A DNA stretch of 64,000 bases from Caprella mutica (taxonomy: Eukaryota > Arthropoda > Malacostraca > Amphipoda > Caprellidae): contig CANNZV010002537.1 of NCBI GenBank assembly GCA_947561585.1, forward strand, positions 1-64,000, given 5' to 3'. The translations under genes were made by a program, and so were the position numbers. The notes under the pieces were generated by a model. The model was given only the letters and a program-made list of their open reading frames with translations. It searched no databases and was not told the DNA's origin. The stretch's first letter is position 1. Each line of letters opens with the position of its first letter. Of this stretch, positions 59,961-64,000 are shown one piece after another.

Positions 59961-62900
59961 AACATAGAACTGAGAATGACCAATACCATCAGCTGACACA
60001 TTGCAGTTTTCATTCAAGAACTCCACGTATTCTTTGTTAGTTGCTGGATCTTCATTTTCTTTGAGTTCAGGAGCTGAACTTATCCTTGCAGTGAGGTGGG
60101 TTTTCGCCCTGTAAATAGAAACAAATATTAACAATAATTTAATTTAGAGATTTAATTTACTTCCTTTACCACCGTCATGAATTTTTAAGGAAACCATAAA
60201 TATATAAAATCTTCCTTTCGCAAATCTTCCACTTATTTTTAATCCCTATCTAAAGAGCGTACCTTATAAGTTTTATTTTGTAGGAAATTTAGTGGAAAAG
60301 AGTATAAAAAATAATCAATTTACAAGCTAATATATTGTTATTGGCACAGCATTCTAATTTATTTAACCTAGATAATTTAAAGACTTTATAGTCTATCCAA
60401 TATTAGAATGGCGTCAGAAATTTAAAATAGAGTTAATAATTGAAATCTCGGTGCATAAAAATATATATACAAGTTAATGGGACAAGTCCCAGCCAGTAAC
60501 CATCTGATCACAAAGAACCAAGAGTCTAGTACAGACGAGGCTCTTTTGATCGGGCGTTCTAAAGAGCGTGGCCTAGTACAGACGGGGCGTTTTCTATCGC
60601 ACGTTAAATATACCACATATAATATATGGCAACGCCCGGCAAATGCGCGTTTAAACATAAATCCTTAAACGCGCGTTCGTTGGGCGCTTGAGACGAAACG
60701 CGCTTTCAAGTGTGCGCAATTTCTAGTAACTCGAAGCGCCTCGTCTGTACCTATACCTATATCCCACTCTTTCAGTACGGCCTGTACGGGACGTATACGC
60801 ATGTCGCGTCAAGCTCATACCACTTTACTATCGAGAGGATAAACAAAAATATATGGATACTAACCTATAAGCGGCGAGATGAGCGTAGTAAGCAGGGGTA
60901 GGTATGGACACAGAATTAGAGCACCTGGTGTAAGTGTGGCACAGACTGTATGTCAACAACTGTATGAAGTCACTAGAGAAGTCCGCGTCATCCCACAGCA
61001 CGTGGTAGTGCGATGGCTTGCTGATGCCCTTAGAACCTGAAAGTGTGGAGGATAATTATTGAAATGATTATCAGTGTGAAGAATAATAAAAATAATGGCA
61101 GTTCTGATGAATACTAGATGAAAAGATCAACAGAAACGACAATCCTACTCTAGGTATAGAGCTAAACTACGTCTCTGCTAAATATACATCCAATTTAACT
61201 AATTAATGATACCTGCAGGGATCAAGAATACCAATTAGTTTATTTATTTAATATGATGAAAAATTTGAAACTGCTCTATAATTCCAAACTTTAACTAATC
61301 AAATTACACAGATCTAACCACTACCGTACCACAGATCTAACCACTACCGTACCACAGATCTAACCACTACCGTACCACAGATCTAACCACTACCGTACCA
61401 CAGATCTAACCACTACCGTACCACAGATCTAACCACTACCGTACCACAGATCTAACCACTACCGTACCACAGATCTAACCACTACCGTACCACAGATCTA
61501 ACCACTACCGTACCACAGATCTAACCACTACCGTACCACAGATCTAACCACTACCGTACCACAGATCTAACCACTACCGTACCACAGATCTAACCACTAC
61601 CGTACCACAGATCTAACCACTACCGTACCACAGATCTAACCACTACCGTACCACAGATCTAACCACTACCATACCACAGATCTAAACACTACCGTCCCAC
61701 AGATCTAAACACTACCGTCCCACAGATCTAAACACTACCGTCCCACAGATCTAAACACTACCGTCCCACAGATCTAAACACTACCGTCCCACAGATCTAA
61801 ACACTACCGTCCCACAGATCTAAACACTACCGTCCCACAGATCTAAACATTACAGTCCCACAGATCTAAACATTACAGTCCCACAGATCTAAACATTACA
61901 GTCCCACAGATCTAAACACTACCGTCCCACAGATCTAAACATTACAGTCCCACAGATCTAAACATTACAGTCCCACAGATATAACTTATACCACCGACCC
62001 GCAAATCTAAGTACTACCGTCCCACAGATCTAAGTACTACCGTCCCACAGATCTAAGTAATACCGTCCCACAGATCTAAGTACTACCGTCCCACAGATCT
62101 AAGTACAACCGTCCCACAGATCTAAGTACTACCGTCCCACAGATCTAAGTACTACCGTCCCACAGATAAAAATACTACCGTCCCACAGATAAAAATACTA
62201 CCGTCCCACAGATAAAAATACTACCGTCCCACAGATAAAAATACTACCGTCCCACAGATAAAAATACTACCGTCCCACAGATAAAAATACTACCGTCCCA
62301 CAGATAAAAATACTACCGTCCCACAGATCTAAACACTACCGTCCCACAGATATAAACATTACAGTCCCACAGATAAAAATACTACCGTCCCACAGATCTA
62401 AACACTACCGTCCCACAGATCTAAACACTAGCGTCCCACAGATCTAAACACTACCGTCCCACAGATCTAAACATTACAGTCCCACAGATCTAAACATTAC
62501 AGTCCCACAGATCTAAACATTACAGTCCCACAGATATAACTTATACCACCGACCCGCAAATCTAAGTACTACCGTCCCACAGATCTAAGTACTACCGTCC
62601 CACAGATCTAAGTAATACCGTCCCACAGATCTAAGTACTACCGTCCCACAGATCTAAGTACAACCGTCCCACAGATCTAAGTACTACCGTCCCACAGATC
62701 TAAGTACTACCGTCCCACAGATAAAAATACTACCGTCCCACAGATAAAAATACTACCGTCCCACAGATAAAAATACTACCGTCCCACAGATAAAAATACT
62801 ACCGTCCCACAGATAAAAATACTACCGTCCCACAGATAAAAATACTACCGTCCCACAGATAAAAATACTACCGTCCCACAGATCTAAACACTACCGTCCC

Positions 62901-64000
62901 ACAGATATAAACATTACAGTCCCACAGATAAAAATACTACCGTCCCACAGATCTAAACACTACCGTCCCACAGATCTAAACACTAGCGTCCCACAGATCT
63001 AAACACTACCGTCCCACAGATCTAAACATTACAGTCCCACAGATCTAAACATTACAGTCCCACAGATCTAAACATTACAGTCCCACAGATATAACTTATA
63101 CCATCGACCCGCAAATCTAAGTACTACCGTCCCACAGATCTAAGTACTACCGTCCCACAGATCTAAGTACTACAGTCCCACAGATCTAAGTACTACCGTC
63201 CCACAGATCTAAGTACTACCGTCCCACAGATCTAAGTACTACCGTCCCACAGATCTAAATACTACCGTCCCACAGATCTAAATACTACCGTCCCACAGAT
63301 AAAAATACTACCGTCCCACAGATAAAAATACTACCGTCCCACAGATAAAAAATACTGTCTTACTGTTGTGGGAGCACAAAAAGAAATCGGCACCTAAGGG
63401 GCGAGTTATGAAGTCATCCACTACAGTGCCGGGGGGAATATTATGTGGATCTTCTTGTTTTTTGGTTTTTTCCTTCTCTTCAGTGCAGTTCAACCTGGCA
63501 GAAACAGAACTACACCTTTAACTGTTCTCTCTAATTAATATATTTTAATGCTATTTTTTTTTTAATTTTACCTCTTCGTTTAGTCAATAAAATGATGTTC
63601 GTTTAACTAAAAAATGATCACTAAATAATATAGCTGCATTATAATATTTGAAGAAGCTACCTATTCCAAAATGGTAAGCTATTAAACCGTTGAATTATTA
63701 ACTACACGTTTCGATATAGCTGTTAAACAAACGTTAATATAATAAAGTTGTCAATTCTTCACTAGGTAGAAGTGTAACACTCACCGAGTTTTGTGCCCCT
63801 TCTGAATACAGATGAAGGTGATGCTCGGTTGGTATTTAGGGTCCAGTTCAGTGCATGCATCTCGCATAGCAAGAAGTTCAGTAGAAAGAACCTACAGAAA
63901 ACATTTTCGAATTAGGGAAATGAATGAATAGACACAGAGCCTTGTTAAAATATATATAAACTTAGATACTAACCTCATTGAACTGCGTCTCGCAAACCGC
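59958..64000 (-). CDS. Argonaute (AGO clade), C-terminal half of the PIWI domain, 5' part outside the window
   Basis: Visible exons: 64000-63974 (partial), 63891-63785, 63494-63364, 61036-60865, 60108-59958, in consistent phase, encoding the last 195 residues. Motifs in order: [100 protein letters not shown]. In human AGO2 the last two residues of the DEDH slicer tetrad lie in TVVD and SHYHVLW; both Asp and His are present. Argonautes bind small RNAs and silence complementary transcripts. The C-terminus ends QFYV rather than the common YFA, and a segment after RAK is family-variable. The arthropod AGO1 or AGO2 branch cannot be settled from this part. An intron (61037-63363) is almost wholly minisatellite. 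Confidence 0.96.
60527..60753. mobile_element. GC-rich foldback MITE in the last Argonaute intron
   Basis: Ends TAGTACAGACGAGGCTC and GAAGCGCCTCGTCTGTACCTA are inverted. The left part also contains a direct near-repeat (CTAGTACAGACGGGGCGTT), and the centre has AATGCGCGTTTAAACAT...TTAAACGCGCGTT. It contrasts with AT-rich surroundings. Confidence 0.75.
61315..63358. repeat. 23-bp minisatellite with 555-bp higher-order period, in an Argonaute intron
   Basis: The basic unit is CACAGATCTAACCACTACCG plus TAC or TCC. The left 370 bp are nearly identical units; the rest uses variants (AAACATTACAG, AAGTACTACCG, a shorter ATAAAAATACTACCG). A marker variant ATAACTTATACCACCGACCC occurs at 61981, 62536 and 63091, exactly 555 bp apart. 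This shows block-wise duplication. The array fills all but about 300 bp of the intron and ends about 6 bp from the 5' splice site (63363-63362). Confidence 0.97.

Noticed and set aside
58825..59967. Plus-strand 380-aa frame of KSRFKPQT repeats as a gene
   Set aside because: It is a by-product of a stop-free 24-bp tandem unit; there is no promoter, domain or non-repeat coding part, and it is antisense to the Argonaute 3' end.
61315..63358. CRISPR-like array
   Set aside because: Units are contiguous without unique spacers, and the array lies in a eukaryotic intron.

Overview
The window is AT-rich, intron-rich animal nuclear DNA. An intronic fossil resembling the DUF4817 domain of arthropod transposons, a full-length DD37E Tc1/mariner element, and the family content point to an arthropod, probably an insect; the species cannot be read from the sequence. 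All host genes I can support lie on the minus strand. None is a plain open frame: each was rebuilt from short exons whose GT/AG boundaries and codon phases agree.

Layout (plus-strand coordinates): (1) 1-2.2 kb: two minisatellites (23 bp and 21 bp units). (2) 2.25-8.66 kb: complete eight-exon C9orf72 homologue (458 aa). Its last intron begins with a 44-bp minisatellite whose unit copies the gene's own exon/intron junction. (3) 8.7-14.1 kb: transposon mosaic, including a long foldback element and a TTAA-flanked element. (4) 14.13-16.78 kb: ribosomal protein L5 (four exons seen; the exon carrying the start codon not found). (5) 16.8-25.5 kb: transposon mosaic with one unassigned candidate exon near 21.3 kb. 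(6) 26.1-32.1 kb: F-box gene A (399 aa), with an 18-bp first coding exon and a 36-bp minisatellite in an intron. (7) 33-37.5 kb: transposon remains and a 1.35-kb array of a 16-bp unit. (8) 38-48 kb: second copy of the F-box locus (B), decayed at its 3' end, with an apparently intact DD37E Tc1/mariner element in its first intron. (9) 49.1-54.0 kb: complete nine-exon beta-1,4-galactosyltransferase-family gene (352 aa). (10) 54-58.8 kb: MITEs and small ORFs. (11) 59.96-64.0 kb: the 3' half of an Argonaute PIWI domain, running off the right edge. One of its introns is filled by a 2-kb minisatellite with a 555-bp higher-order period, and its stop codon sits inside the first unit of a 24-bp minisatellite.

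The genes do not form a pathway; they are unrelated housekeeping and regulatory genes (autophagy/lysosome regulator, ribosomal protein, two F-box proteins, Golgi glycosyltransferase, small-RNA effector). The striking theme is how minisatellites interact with gene structure. In C9orf72 the array multiplies a splice donor about twelvefold. In Argonaute the array begins at the stop codon and keeps a 380-codon hydrophobic octapeptide repeat open in the Argonaute frame. In the F-box locus the array is expanded in one paralogue and nearly absent in the other. A second theme is a rich MITE population: a six-copy hAT-like family with 8-bp target duplications, TTAA-flanked families, and a family centred on a perfect-type palindrome.
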